Source: JAPPLG01 sp965199935 (GTDB taxonomy: Bacteria > Bdellovibrionota > Bdellovibrionia > Bdellovibrionales > UBA1609). From it: a stretch of 64,000 bases of DNA. The DNA lies in the NCBI GenBank assembly GCA_965199935.1, contig CBDATD010000001.1, forward strand, positions 1 through 64,000, in the 5' to 3' direction. Each line of letters starts with the position of its first letter. Position 1 is the first letter of the stretch. The notes under the pieces were generated by a model. The model did not search any database. It saw only the letters and a program-made list of their open reading frames with translations, and was not told the DNA's origin. Shown in pieces: positions 18,372 to 26,603 of the stretch. A program made the translations under genes and the position numbers.

Positions 18372-18893
18372 AAGAAAACCTTCTCATAAGGTATTTAATC
18401 CTGAAATTTTAACAAACCCGTCTATGGTCCAGCTGACTCCTTGAAAACCCTGCACCCTCCCTAAAAATCTTTCACAGCTGTCCTGATTTCACAGACTGTT
18501 TTTATATGTCTGAGCTTTACAGCTTTGTTCACACAGCCTTTGTTATGTCTATATCCCTGCTGTTACAGAAGTGACGCATATTCATAGAAAGGCTGGAGGG
18601 ACAGAGCTGTAAACGAGTTCGGATTTGAAACAGAGCAGACAAAGTTTGCTCTGTTGCAAAACGCATGTCTGAGCTTTGAAAATTCGTCTGCCTTTGATTT
18701 CACACAAGCGAAAACGTACGCAGAAAAGCAAGGCAGACGGAGATTCAAACGAGTTCGGATTTGAAACAGAGCAGACAAAGTTTGCTCTGTTGCAAAACGC
18801 ATGTCTGAGCTTTGAAAATTCGTCTGCCTTTGCTTTCGCACAAGCGAAAACGTATGCAAAAAAGCAAGGCAGACGGAGATTCAAAAGAAGAAA
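18372..18893. other. Intergenic region carrying the interspersed repeat
   Basis: A 520-base region between the minus-strand cyclase gene and the downstream minus-strand exported-protein gene. The left 200 bases hold a diverged repeat fragment near 18505-18560, and the right part is the tandem repeat listed separately. The open frames that cross it on both strands arise from the repeat and do not look like proteins. Confidence 0.7.
18585..18886. repeat. Interspersed repeat, tandem copy (two 136-bp units)
   Basis: Two units of 136 bases (18614-18749 and 18750-18885) are nearly identical, preceded by a leader starting CATAGAAAGGCTGG at 18585. Each has a 9-bp perfect hairpin (AACAGAGCA and TGCTCTGTT around a 9-base loop). 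A longer hairpin follows, with arms CGTCTGCCTT and AAGGCAGACG. Related copies occur at 52621, 53435, 54389 (inverted), 57333 and 57477. No coding content is evident. Confidence 0.92.
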
Positions 18894-19790
18894 TTAAGAA
18901 ACTCGGTTCCGGCCCTCCTGCTTTGATTTATACAAAGCTTTATCCGCCCTTTTGTACAAATCTTTCCAGCTTTTATCTGTGCCTTGAAGCTCTGTCACCC
19001 CCAAAGACACACTCACAGCAATCACCTGATCTTCAAACTCAAAAACTTCACCGGCAATTTTACTTCTTATTTCCTCCGCCAGCTGAAGAGCTGTCTCCTT
19101 ATCACATTCCATCATCAAAGAAAACTCCTCCCCTCCCATACGGCAGAAGATATCTGATTTTCGAATGGAGCCACGAACCAAACTGGAAACACAGGTGAGA
19201 ATAAAGTCCCCTCCAATGTGGCCGTACTGGTCATTGATCTTTTTAAAATGATCCAAATCAAAACTAATAAAACTAACGTGTTTTTTCTGACGGATCATCT
19301 CCTGCCCCTTGTCCTCCATGTATTTTCTATTATGAATTTGACAAAGAGAGTCTGTGTACATCTGATCCTGCACTTGAAAAATAGACCGGGCCTCAATATT
19401 TCCGGAAGCAATATACTTAAATACAATTTCACCCACACGCAAAATATCGCTGTTTTTTAACGTATATATTTTCTCAGGATCCATTTTTTGATTATTCAAA
19501 AAAGAACCATTGGTAGATCTCAAATCCTGAACCTGAACGGCCTTAGAAGAGCAAAGAATATGAATATGCTCACGGCTCAAACTGTTGTCCGGTATATAAA
19601 CATCCGCTTTATTCCTATCCCTTCCAAAAATTTGATTTTTAGTCAAAGTCCAGGTTTTTCCCACCCACTGCTTCGGACCGATAATCAAACTCAAAAGAGC
19701 GGGGCTGTCTCCCTTCTGAATGGGTTCAATATCCACAAACTCTGTGGCTTCCAAATCACTGGTGGATGTCTGTTCTATTTTTTTATTCAT
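18894..19790 (-). CDS. FHA-GGDEF diguanylate cyclase (DgcB-like)
   Basis: Predicted to make cyclic di-GMP. After a short Thr/Ser-rich N-terminus (QTSTSDLEATEF), an FHA phosphothreonine-binding domain spans about residues 35-115. It has the conserved GRD, SREHIHI and STNGSFLN blocks. A GGDEF domain follows, with FDLDHFKKINDQYGHIGGD and an active GGEEF signature near residue 218. This is the layout of Bdellovibrio DgcB, in which the FHA domain is reported to respond to phosphorylation of the N-terminal tail and which is needed for prey invasion. Whether this organism is predatory cannot be told here. It overlaps the upstream coiled-coil gene by four bases. Confidence 0.9.
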   Translation of the reverse strand: MNKKIEQTSTSDLEATEFVDIEPIQKGDSPALLSLIIGPKQWVGKTWTLTKNQIFGRDRNKADVYIPDNSLSREHIHILCSSKAVQVQDLRSTNGSFLNNQKMDPEKIYTLKNSDILRVGEIVFKYIASGNIEARSIFQVQDQMYTDSLCQIHNRKYMEDKGQEMIRQKKHVSFISFDLDHFKKINDQYGHIGGDFILTCVSSLVRGSIRKSDIFCRMGGEEFSLMMECDKETALQLAEEIRSKIAGEVFEFEDQVIAVSVSLGVTELQGTDKSWKDLYKRADKALYKSKQEGRNRVS

Positions 19791-20764
19791 CCTGCGGACT
19801 CCTTGGCTTTAGAATCCTCCGGATGGGCCGATTCATCGTCCACAGCAGGCTCTGGAGGTTCTGCTTGACTCAATACCTCTTGAGAAGCTTCCGGCCCGAT
19901 TATTTCTGATGATTTCTCAAACAATAGAGACTTTTCCTCCAAAGAAAAATCTTCCTCCTGCTGAGCAGAGTTTTCCAACAATTTCAACGACTTTTGCAAA
20001 GACTGAATAGCACTGCACACACGGTCCCTGTCCTGAACTCTCTGCTCCATCCATTGATGATGGCTTTTACGGTCTTTTTCCACTTTTTCCCTTAAAAAAT
20101 CCAACTCCTGTTTAAATTTCAGCAAAGTTTGGTCTTTTTCGTGGATCACACTCTCCATTTCATTTTGTTTGAGCTCCAATCTGTTTTCCAGCTCCCGCTC
20201 CTTCACTCGTATTTTTTTGACGTCTCTGCTGAGGTGTTTTTCTAAAGCATTTATTTTCATCTTGAGGCTTTTAATCTCCACAGACTGATCTTCCAGCGTA
20301 TTTTCTAAATCACTTTTTTGATCTTCCCAGGAGACCCTCTCTTCCTTATGATTGGACTTAAGCATTTTATTCTCATTGGAAAATTTATCTACAGCTGTTT
20401 GCAGAGCCTCCCCGGCAACAACCAGCTTTTCATTATCCAAACGAAGACTTTCATTGTCATACTCTAATTCTTTAATTTTATTTTCAGCAATTTTTAAATG
20501 ATTTGAAAGGGTGAGAGCAAAAGAAGATTTATCCGCAGGCTCTTGTTTTTGAGCCTCTGTGTGAGTTTTCTCTTTTTTCACAGGTTTTCTTTTAGATGTA
20601 AACAAATCCGTACAAGCGGAATTTACTGACTCATCCACCATGTTTTTCAGCGACAGGTCATCCACTTGAATGTCTTTTTGGATCGTTTTTTCCAAATCTA
20701 AAATATCTGAAGACTGTTTTTTCAAGACTTCAGTTTTAGATTCTGTCTTTTTTCCTTGTGTCAT
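19787..20764 (-). CDS. Coiled-coil protein co-translated with the DgcB-like cyclase
   Basis: No family recognised. The N-terminal 110 residues are polar. A nearly continuous coiled coil rich in Lys, Glu and Leu runs from about residue 80 to 270, with typical text such as NKIKELEYDNESLRLDNEKL. The last 60 residues are acidic and Pro-rich. There is no signal peptide or membrane helix, so it is probably cytoplasmic. The stop overlaps the cyclase start (ATGA), which suggests the two products are made in fixed ratio and may interact. A scaffold or polarity role is inference. Confidence 0.7.
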   Translation of the reverse strand: MTQGKKTESKTEVLKKQSSDILDLEKTIQKDIQVDDLSLKNMVDESVNSACTDLFTSKRKPVKKEKTHTEAQKQEPADKSSFALTLSNHLKIAENKIKELEYDNESLRLDNEKLVVAGEALQTAVDKFSNENKMLKSNHKEERVSWEDQKSDLENTLEDQSVEIKSLKMKINALEKHLSRDVKKIRVKERELENRLELKQNEMESVIHEKDQTLLKFKQELDFLREKVEKDRKSHHQWMEQRVQDRDRVCSAIQSLQKSLKLLENSAQQEEDFSLEEKSLLFEKSSEIIGPEASQEVLSQAEPPEPAVDDESAHPEDSKAKESAG

Positions 20765-20890
20765 AGTTAAAAACTCCCTTTTTTTTATCGGAAAAAATAA
20801 ATATATTCTTGATCCTCATATAAAACTATACTAGCCCTTAAGACTAAATTTGACATACAATTCGGTAATATTTTTTGGAAGAGCAAATCC

Positions 20891-22183
20891 ATGATCTTAG
20901 CAGATGAACTGACTTCAGCCCCTTTATACAAAGATGTGATGAGGAGTCTTGAAAATTCCGCCCGTTTGATGAATGCCAATAAAAATGTCATTGAAAGGCT
21001 CAGGCTTCCCCGGCGGGCCATAAGAGTTTCTATCCCTGTCCGGATGGACGACGACAGAATTCAAATTTTTTCCGGCTTTCGCGTTCAGCACAATCACACC
21101 TTAGGCCCTTTTAAAGGGGGCATCCGCTATCACCCTAAAGTGAATATGGGCGAGACGGCCGGCTTGGCGGCTCTTATGACTTTTAAAAACTCACTTCTCG
21201 GACTTCCTTTGGGGGGAGCGAAAGGAGGAGTTCAAGTCGATCCCGCCGCTCTCAGCAAATCAGAAATTGAGTCTCTCACCCGCAGATTTACTTCTGAGCT
21301 CAGCCCTTTTATTGGAGCAGATAAAGACATCCCTGCTCCGGATGTTGGAACAAATGAAGAAACGATGGCCTGGATGCTGGACACTTATGCTTTAGAAACA
21401 GGTTACTCGCAAATGGGCATCGTTACTGGAAAACCTATAGAAATTGGGGGGTCGCAGGGGAGGCTGTCCGCCACAGGTTTAGGTCTTGTGCATATCATGG
21501 AAAAAGCTTTAGAAGTGAAAGACACTTCTATAGATCGAGCCACCATTGCCGTCCAAGGTTTTGGAAAAGTGGGGCATCACGCCTGCGTTGAAGCACACGC
21601 TTTGGGGGCCAGGGTGGTGGCTGTCAGTGATATTTCCGGGGCTATTTACAACCCCCGCGGCCTCAACATCACAGATTTAATCAAATACAAAGATGAAAAT
21701 CGTTTCATAAAAGATTATCCAAAGGCAGATCCTATCACCAATGAAGATCTTCTCCAATTAGATGTGGATGTGCTGGCTCCCTGCGCCCTTGATGGAGTCA
21801 TCAATGAAAATAATATGCATTCCATTCAGGCTAAAATTATCGCTGAAGGAGCCAACGGCCCCACCACTTTTGAATCCAGCAGATACCTCAATCAAAAAGG
21901 GGTGTTGGTTGTTCCTGACATTCTGGCAAACGGAGGAGGAGTCGTGGTGAGCTATTTCGAATGGGTGCAGGATGTGGGATGGCTTTTTTGGACAGAAAAA
22001 GAAGTGCGAACCAGACTGAGAAATATCATGCACAGCACATTTGACCGTGTCTGGGGGCTGTCTGAAGACCCTTCTTTTGCAGAAACAAATAAAAAAAATG
22101 GAAAAGACCTGCGTCTGGTTTCTATGGTTTCCTCCCTGCGCCGGCTGGAAAAAGCTATGAAGCTGAGAGGCCAGGCCTGGTGA
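20891..22183 (+). CDS. gdhA: Glutamate dehydrogenase
   Basis: Oxidatively deaminates glutamate to 2-oxoglutarate, or the reverse, using NAD(P). The 430-residue protein has the family blocks HNHTLGPFKGGIRYHP, LGGAKGG with the catalytic Lys, and ADKDIPAPDVGTN. The Rossmann segment is AVQGFGKVGHHA, and NGGGVVVSYFEW lies near the end. A GGAAGAG ribosome site lies seven bases before the ATG. It overlaps pyrD at its 3' end. In a protein-consuming bacterium this would be a main route from amino acids to the citric acid cycle, which is inference. Confidence 0.96.
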   Translation: MILADELTSAPLYKDVMRSLENSARLMNANKNVIERLRLPRRAIRVSIPVRMDDDRIQIFSGFRVQHNHTLGPFKGGIRYHPKVNMGETAGLAALMTFKNSLLGLPLGGAKGGVQVDPAALSKSEIESLTRRFTSELSPFIGADKDIPAPDVGTNEETMAWMLDTYALETGYSQMGIVTGKPIEIGGSQGRLSATGLGLVHIMEKALEVKDTSIDRATIAVQGFGKVGHHACVEAHALGARVVAVSDISGAIYNPRGLNITDLIKYKDENRFIKDYPKADPITNEDLLQLDVDVLAPCALDGVINENNMHSIQAKIIAEGANGPTTFESSRYLNQKGVLVVPDILANGGGVVVSYFEWVQDVGWLFWTEKEVRTRLRNIMHSTFDRVWGLSEDPSFAETNKKNGKDLRLVSMVSSLRRLEKAMKLRGQAW

Positions 22184-23151
22184 TCAAATTTTGGCTGTAT
22201 TTGCCTCCTCTATGGATGCACCAACTAAGCCTGCTTGTTTTAAAGTTTAGAGGTCTTCTCTTCAAACCAAGAGTTTTTAAATGGAAACTGTTGAAATGGC
22301 GCCGCCTGGAATTTCAAAACCCCTTGGGAACAGCCGCTGGTTTGGACAAATCCGCCGGCAGCCTCCGGGGCTGGTGGACTTACGGACCCGGTTTTCTGGA
22401 GATAGGAACTCTAACAGTGAAAAAACAAAAACAAAATCCAGGCCCCATTTTAAAAAGGGATTTGAAAAATCAAGCTCTGTGGAATTATATGGGGTTTCCA
22501 AATCCTGGCTGCCGCTATGTTCTTTCAAAGCTTCAGCAGATAAAATTTTTTCACACACCTGTTTTTATCAGCATCGGAAAAAGCCGAGACACCCCTTTAG
22601 AAAAAGCCTTTCTAGACTACCAATATTTAATGGAGCAGCTGCATCCTTACGCCTCTGCTTTTATCATCAATATCAGCTCTCCGAACACTAGAGGTCTGAG
22701 AAATTTATTTCAGAGTGGTTTGTTTGAACCCTTTTTGAATCAAATTACCCTCTTCGCCCGCAGCCTCAAACCCGCTCCTCCATTACTGCTGAAAATGAGT
22801 CCTGACCTGCCTGAAAACCAATTTCTAAACATCATTTCAGCCAGCCAAAATAAAGTGGATGGATGGGTGATCTGCAACACGACAACACAACACAATTCTC
22901 TTTTTCCACATCAAGGCGGAGTCTCCGGCCGGCCTCTGGCGCAAAAGTCACAGCATCTACTCAAAAAAACAGTTCAGCTCTTGGGACACAAAAAACAAGA
23001 TAAATTGATTGTTTCCTCCGGAGGATGCATGACCGCTCAAGATGTTTTTGAAAGAATTCAGTTGGGGGCTGATCTAGTCCAAGTCTATTCTGCTCTTGTT
23101 TTTGAAGGACCCTCTTTTTTCAAAAAAGTTCATCAAGCCTATTTTTCTTGA
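22180..23151 (+). CDS. pyrD: Dihydroorotate dehydrogenase, class 2 (quinone-dependent)
   Basis: Membrane-associated flavoprotein that oxidises dihydroorotate to orotate in pyrimidine synthesis. A hydrophobic N-terminal helix region typical of class 2 enzymes precedes the barrel. Motifs are NPLGTAAGLDKSA, FLEIGTLTVKKQ, NYMGFPNPG, INISSPNTRGLR with the catalytic Ser, and ISSGG-like VSSGGCMTAQD near the end. Translation starts at a GTG that overlaps the gdhA stop by four bases. With carB in the same window, two steps of the pyrimidine pathway are present but not in one operon. Confidence 0.92.
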   Translation: MIKFWLYLPPLWMHQLSLLVLKFRGLLFKPRVFKWKLLKWRRLEFQNPLGTAAGLDKSAGSLRGWWTYGPGFLEIGTLTVKKQKQNPGPILKRDLKNQALWNYMGFPNPGCRYVLSKLQQIKFFHTPVFISIGKSRDTPLEKAFLDYQYLMEQLHPYASAFIINISSPNTRGLRNLFQSGLFEPFLNQITLFARSLKPAPPLLLKMSPDLPENQFLNIISASQNKVDGWVICNTTTQHNSLFPHQGGVSGRPLAQKSQHLLKKTVQLLGHKKQDKLIVSSGGCMTAQDVFERIQLGADLVQVYSALVFEGPSFFKKVHQAYFS

Positions 23152-23176
23152 CTTGAAAGAAAAGCAGATTTACTTT
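23148..23176 (+). promoter_or_regulatory. Predicted promoter of the HU/IHF gene
   Basis: TTGACT at 23148-23153 and TACTTT at 23171-23176 with a 17-base spacer. The -35 box overlaps the pyrD stop codon. The GTG start at 23184 lies seven bases past the -10 box, so the transcript is predicted to be leaderless or nearly so. Confidence 0.5.
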
Positions 23177-23183
23177 CCTCAAA

Positions 23184-23486
23184 GTGAGCCAAAGAAAATC
23201 GTTTAATAAATCAGACCTTGCCAAAGCTGTTTACAAGCACTGCAAAGAACTCAACAGAGTTCAAGCCAAGCGTGTTGTACAGTGTATTTTTAACTCCGTT
23301 GTCAAAGCGCTCTCTGAACACAAGCGTGTGGAAATTAGAGGCTTCGGAACTTTTGGGTTGAAAAGCCATTCAGCAAGAGAAGGAAAAAATCCGCAGACCG
23401 GCGAGTCTATTCATATTAAAGCAAAAAATCTTCCATTTTTTAGGGTGGGCAAACTGAAAGAGGACATTGACAGAAACAAAATGTAA
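23184..23486 (+). CDS. HU/IHF-family DNA-binding protein
   Basis: Nucleoid-associated DNA-bending protein of 100 residues. The body matches HU/IHF: DLAKAVYKHCKEL, KRVEIRGFGTFGLKSHSARE, and the DNA-minor-groove arm GKNPQTGESIHIKAKNLPFF. The FRVGKLKEDI end is close to IHF subunits. It starts at a GTG with no ribosome site. It could be an IHF subunit or a homodimeric HU; the arm sequence slightly favours IHF. Confidence 0.9.
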   Translation: MSQRKSFNKSDLAKAVYKHCKELNRVQAKRVVQCIFNSVVKALSEHKRVEIRGFGTFGLKSHSAREGKNPQTGESIHIKAKNLPFFRVGKLKEDIDRNKM

Positions 23487-23547
23487 AATTTTCCGATGTG
23501 TCTTAGAGAGCTTTCAGTATAAAGTCTAGATATTATTTTATCCGCCC

Positions 23548-23577
23548 TTCACAAAAAAGCAAAAATACGGTTACAAT
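23548..23577 (+). promoter_or_regulatory. Predicted promoter of the lipoprotein gene at 23585
   Basis: TTCACA at 23548-23553 and TACAAT at 23572-23577 with an 18-base spacer. The ATG at 23585 follows the -10 box by seven bases, again predicting a leaderless message. Confidence 0.5.
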
Positions 23578-23584
23578 GTTGTTT

Positions 23585-24277
23585 ATGACGCACAATTTGA
23601 AAACTTTTATACTCCTTCCTGCACTCGTCTTGATATTTACCTCCTGCGGCCCTTCGTCTGATCTCTTGGCCAGCGAGTCCGTTCAGGAGGGAAAAATTTT
23701 TTGCAACCCCTTTGATTCACAAGGGTTCCAAGGAGTGCTGTCCGTCAGCTCCGCTCACGCAAGGTTTGCTTACGAAAGCAATACCTCCGTTCTCATGTTC
23801 TACGACGTACCGGATGCCTTTAAAACTCAAAGAAACACATTCATTCAGCTCCACGGAGTTAATTACGAAAATAACAAAAGCATTTCCAGCGAATCTGCAT
23901 TCGAAATGGATGTGCTGAATCTCAGAAATAAAAACCCCTCTTCCATCACACGCTACATAGACCACGAGTTTATTCACAATGAAAATTATGAGCTTAACGA
24001 TTTTTTTTCAGACCACGCTTTCATCATCAAAAACACCTCCGGCTGGAAGGTCATGCACATTGGACTCTTCAATGAAAATGAAGATCCCATTTTGAAAGTA
24101 AAGATACTTATCCCCCCAGTTGAAGCCAATCCTTATATCTACGAAGAAAACAACTCAGGCAGTCAAACACTGATTGGACTGCACCCTTTTAACAATTTGA
24201 AAACAAGCATAGAGAAAGCAAGCGACGATATCTTCCTCTCCAGGGCGGAAGACGCCTGCTTTAAAAATCCTATCTAG
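23585..24277 (+). CDS. Hypothetical lipoprotein
   Basis: No family recognised. The signal peptide MTHNLKTFILLPALVLIFTSC ends in a lipobox-like FTSC, so the mature protein should be lipid-anchored. The remaining roughly 210 residues are globular, with a Cys pair in the N- and C-terminal parts (KIFCNPF and DACFKN). An in-frame ATG at 23576 would extend the protein by three residues, but it overlaps the predicted -10 box, so I prefer 23585. It stands alone on the plus strand. Confidence 0.7.
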   Translation: MTHNLKTFILLPALVLIFTSCGPSSDLLASESVQEGKIFCNPFDSQGFQGVLSVSSAHARFAYESNTSVLMFYDVPDAFKTQRNTFIQLHGVNYENNKSISSESAFEMDVLNLRNKNPSSITRYIDHEFIHNENYELNDFFSDHAFIIKNTSGWKVMHIGLFNENEDPILKVKILIPPVEANPYIYEENNSGSQTLIGLHPFNNLKTSIEKASDDIFLSRAEDACFKNPI

Positions 24278-24406
24278 ACGTATTGCCTCTGTCAAAAACT
24301 AACAATAGTCATAATTGTATGTGTCAGACCATACTTCACTTGATCCCTTCAATCAAATCAGAATCAAATATATAGATAACCAATATTTTCTACGGAGGAA
24401 TTTCCA

Positions 24407-24724
24407 GTGGTCGAAATTAAAGAAAGAGATTTGCATGAAATAGAATTTTTTTTGAATCAATCAACGTTAGGGCATCACTTGCTCTTCGAAAGAGATGAAG
24501 TGGCTGGTATTTTAAAAACACCTACTGAAAAGTTGGACTTTTTTAAGAAAAACAGCCTGCCCCGCATTCAAAACCTGCTCACGGGCCTCATTTCTAAAAA
24601 AAGCCTGAGAGAGAAAAAACACTACCTAAAGTCTTTGGATCCGGAAGCTTTTGAAATTTTACTGAGAACTTATTTTCACATTGTGGACAACGCCGTTCTA
24701 GCCTCCACGAAAAGTATTCACTGA
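24407..24724 (+). CDS. Hypothetical small cytoplasmic protein
   Basis: 105 residues starting at a GTG with a strong GGAGGA ribosome site seven bases upstream. No signal peptide or membrane helix. The sequence is mainly helical and charged, with a central Lys-rich part (KLDFFKKNSLPRIQNLLTGL). I do not recognise it. It converges with the small gene at 24728. Confidence 0.6.
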   Translation: MVEIKERDLHEIEFFLNQSTLGHHLLFERDEVAGILKTPTEKLDFFKKNSLPRIQNLLTGLISKKSLREKKHYLKSLDPEAFEILLRTYFHIVDNAVLASTKSIH

Positions 24725-24727
24725 TGG

Positions 24728-24925
24728 TTATTTTTGACAGCGAAAGGCTGTTTGGATCTCTTCAACCATAAAACTCAGAAGACCGACTTTATTCTGTAAG
24801 TTTTCCAAATTCTTCCGAAAAGACTCAAAATCAGAATATTCAAAAGACTCATCCACACGAACCGCCGAAGAACCTTCCACCGCCGGTGAGTCCATCACTT
24901 TCCATTTATACACAGAACCGTCCAT
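24728..24925 (-). CDS. Hypothetical small protein
   Basis: 65 residues, ATG start at 24925 after a GGGATGG purine stretch. The sequence is acidic and helical at its end (FRKNLENLQNKVGLLSFMVEE). It lies three bases from the end of the convergent plus-strand gene. Length and ribosome site are compatible with a real gene, but there is no homology that I recognise. Confidence 0.4.
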   Translation of the reverse strand: MDGSVYKWKVMDSPAVEGSSAVRVDESFEYSDFESFRKNLENLQNKVGLLSFMVEEIQTAFRCQK

Positions 24926-24994
24926 ACCATCCCATTCTAACCTAAACCCAGACCATTATGAACTTAAATTATCTTAAAAAAACCCCTGAAGATT

Positions 24995-25819
24995 CTATTT
25001 TTCTCCGCCATAACCACATAATAATGAGTCTAATTCCACCCTTCGAAGGCCCCTCCGCATGACGCCAGCCCCCAACTGTCTTCTCATAATACTGCCATCC
25101 GCCTCTATATGCCCTAAACCCAAAACATGGCCTAACTCGTGGGCCACTAAACTTTCAAAATCAATGAGGTGATTGGGAACAGCCCCCTGACCGGAAGCGG
25201 GGCCGCGCGCCGTTTTTTTCCAAAAAAACACATACTTCAAAAGACTCATCCATAATTTACGGAGAAAACCATCAGGAGGAGCCAAACTAGTCAAATGCCT
25301 GCCATTGTCCATTCCTTCATCAAAACCTTCATCAAAATGAAACTCAAAATCCCCTTCATTGAAAAAAATATCCGTTTCACTTAACTGAAACATCCCTGTC
25401 ATAGATGTCACTCCTTGTTGATTGCTTTTTAACAGGCATCGAGATTGACCGCATTTTCTATTTTCTGCTCGATCCACCAGAGTCAGCGTATTTGTTCGGT
25501 CTTTCTCTCGAATATCCAGTGCATCATCGTGGTGAACCCATCCGGCAGGTTCAAATAAATCGTGATTTTGACCAGATTCAGATCTCCATACATGATTCCA
25601 TTCATCAATGACTTTCATCGTACCAGCGTACGCCTGATCGTGCATGGTTTTGGAATGAAAAGTGAGCGGGACCGGCAGACTGCCCCATCGATATCCTTTT
25701 CCAAAGTTATTCACATGGAAATTGCATTCATCCACCAAAGGGCGGTTGTCCACACCCACAGGACGCACCATACAAGCCGGAAGAAAACAAATACAAAAAA
25801 AACAATATAAAAATCTCAT
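24995..25819 (-). CDS. Matrixin-like zinc metalloprotease, lipoprotein
   Basis: Predicted secreted, lipid-anchored metzincin protease. The N-terminus (MRFLYCFFCICFLPACMV) has a lipobox LPAC. Near residue 225 the zinc motif HELGHVLGLGH gives the three His ligands and catalytic Glu. A SIM sequence 7 residues later is a candidate Met-turn. The N-terminal part resembles matrixin-fold proteins, with LPVPLTFHS and an aspartate-rich middle. Its start overlaps the upstream membrane protein by four bases (ATGA). It may act on proteins at the cell surface or in prey; the target is unknown. Confidence 0.82.
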   Translation of the reverse strand: MRFLYCFFCICFLPACMVRPVGVDNRPLVDECNFHVNNFGKGYRWGSLPVPLTFHSKTMHDQAYAGTMKVIDEWNHVWRSESGQNHDLFEPAGWVHHDDALDIREKDRTNTLTLVDRAENRKCGQSRCLLKSNQQGVTSMTGMFQLSETDIFFNEGDFEFHFDEGFDEGMDNGRHLTSLAPPDGFLRKLWMSLLKYVFFWKKTARGPASGQGAVPNHLIDFESLVAHELGHVLGLGHIEADGSIMRRQLGAGVMRRGLRRVELDSLLCGYGGEK

Positions 25820-26508
25820 CCCCGGCCTTCTACAATGATAGAGATAAGCAAACCCTGCTCATCTGTTTGAAAACTCACATTTGAAACACCCTCGTCTCCC
25901 GTAAGGCGGTAAACAGATATGTGTAATTTTTCATCCCCATCAAAGTGTTTTTTGACATTCTGTATTTTTGAATATTTTGGAAAAAACGATCTATTCTTTT
26001 GAAGAAACTCTCTATGACTCTTAATATACATAGGAGTTTTTTCAGGGCGGAGCTGTGCTTCAGACAATAGGTCATCTCTGTCAAACGACACATAATAAGA
26101 GTTTAATAAAGTATGTTCAAAATACTCCTTCTGCTCTAAGGAGGCCCTATTGATAGAGCTTAAATCTCTTCTACCCTCATTAAAATCAGATATAATTCTG
26201 CTGTCGGCTTTCTGACCCCCCTCCACAACTTCAGCGCTTAAAGGATGGCCGGCCAAATCACGGCCTCCCTCTTCACCAGAGTCTTTTAAATTTTGCACAA
26301 CAAGCAGGCCGCAAAACACGACCATAACACTGGCGGCAGCCCCGTGTCCTATCCATACTTCTCTTCGGTGGGGCCTCCTGCCCTGAGGCAGAAAAACCAC
26401 ATCCCCTTCATTCGCGTCTGCTCTTTCTTTTTCCTGAGTCTGCCAGTGACCGTTAAAGAGAGCCTTCGGCACCAATAAATTCCCTTCCTTCTTCTTAATA
26501 TACCCCAT
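25816..26508 (-). CDS. Single-span membrane protein co-translated with the matrixin-like protease
   Basis: No family recognised. About 53 cytoplasmic residues rich in Lys/Arg/Glu precede one transmembrane helix (GAAASVMVVFCGLLVV). About 155 periplasmic residues follow, with a Tyr-rich segment and a C-terminal beta-like end. A good AAGGA ribosome site precedes the ATG. Because it overlaps the protease gene (ATGA), it may be an inhibitor, chaperone or anchor of that protease, which is inference from position only. Confidence 0.6.
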   Translation of the reverse strand: MGYIKKKEGNLLVPKALFNGHWQTQEKERADANEGDVVFLPQGRRPHRREVWIGHGAAASVMVVFCGLLVVQNLKDSGEEGGRDLAGHPLSAEVVEGGQKADSRIISDFNEGRRDLSSINRASLEQKEYFEHTLLNSYYVSFDRDDLLSEAQLRPEKTPMYIKSHREFLQKNRSFFPKYSKIQNVKKHFDGDEKLHISVYRLTGDEGVSNVSFQTDEQGLLISIIVEGRG

Positions 26509-26603
26509 GTCCGATCCTTTGAAAGACTCTTAAAACCCTGATCGGACAAAAAAATCATAGTTTTTAACAAAAATTTTGTATAATGAGAGAGAGGATTTTA
26601 TCC

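Noticed and set aside
18563..18897. Open frames of about 100 codons on both strands
   Set aside because: They are produced by the tandem repeat; the translated text repeats itself and matches no protein style seen elsewhere.
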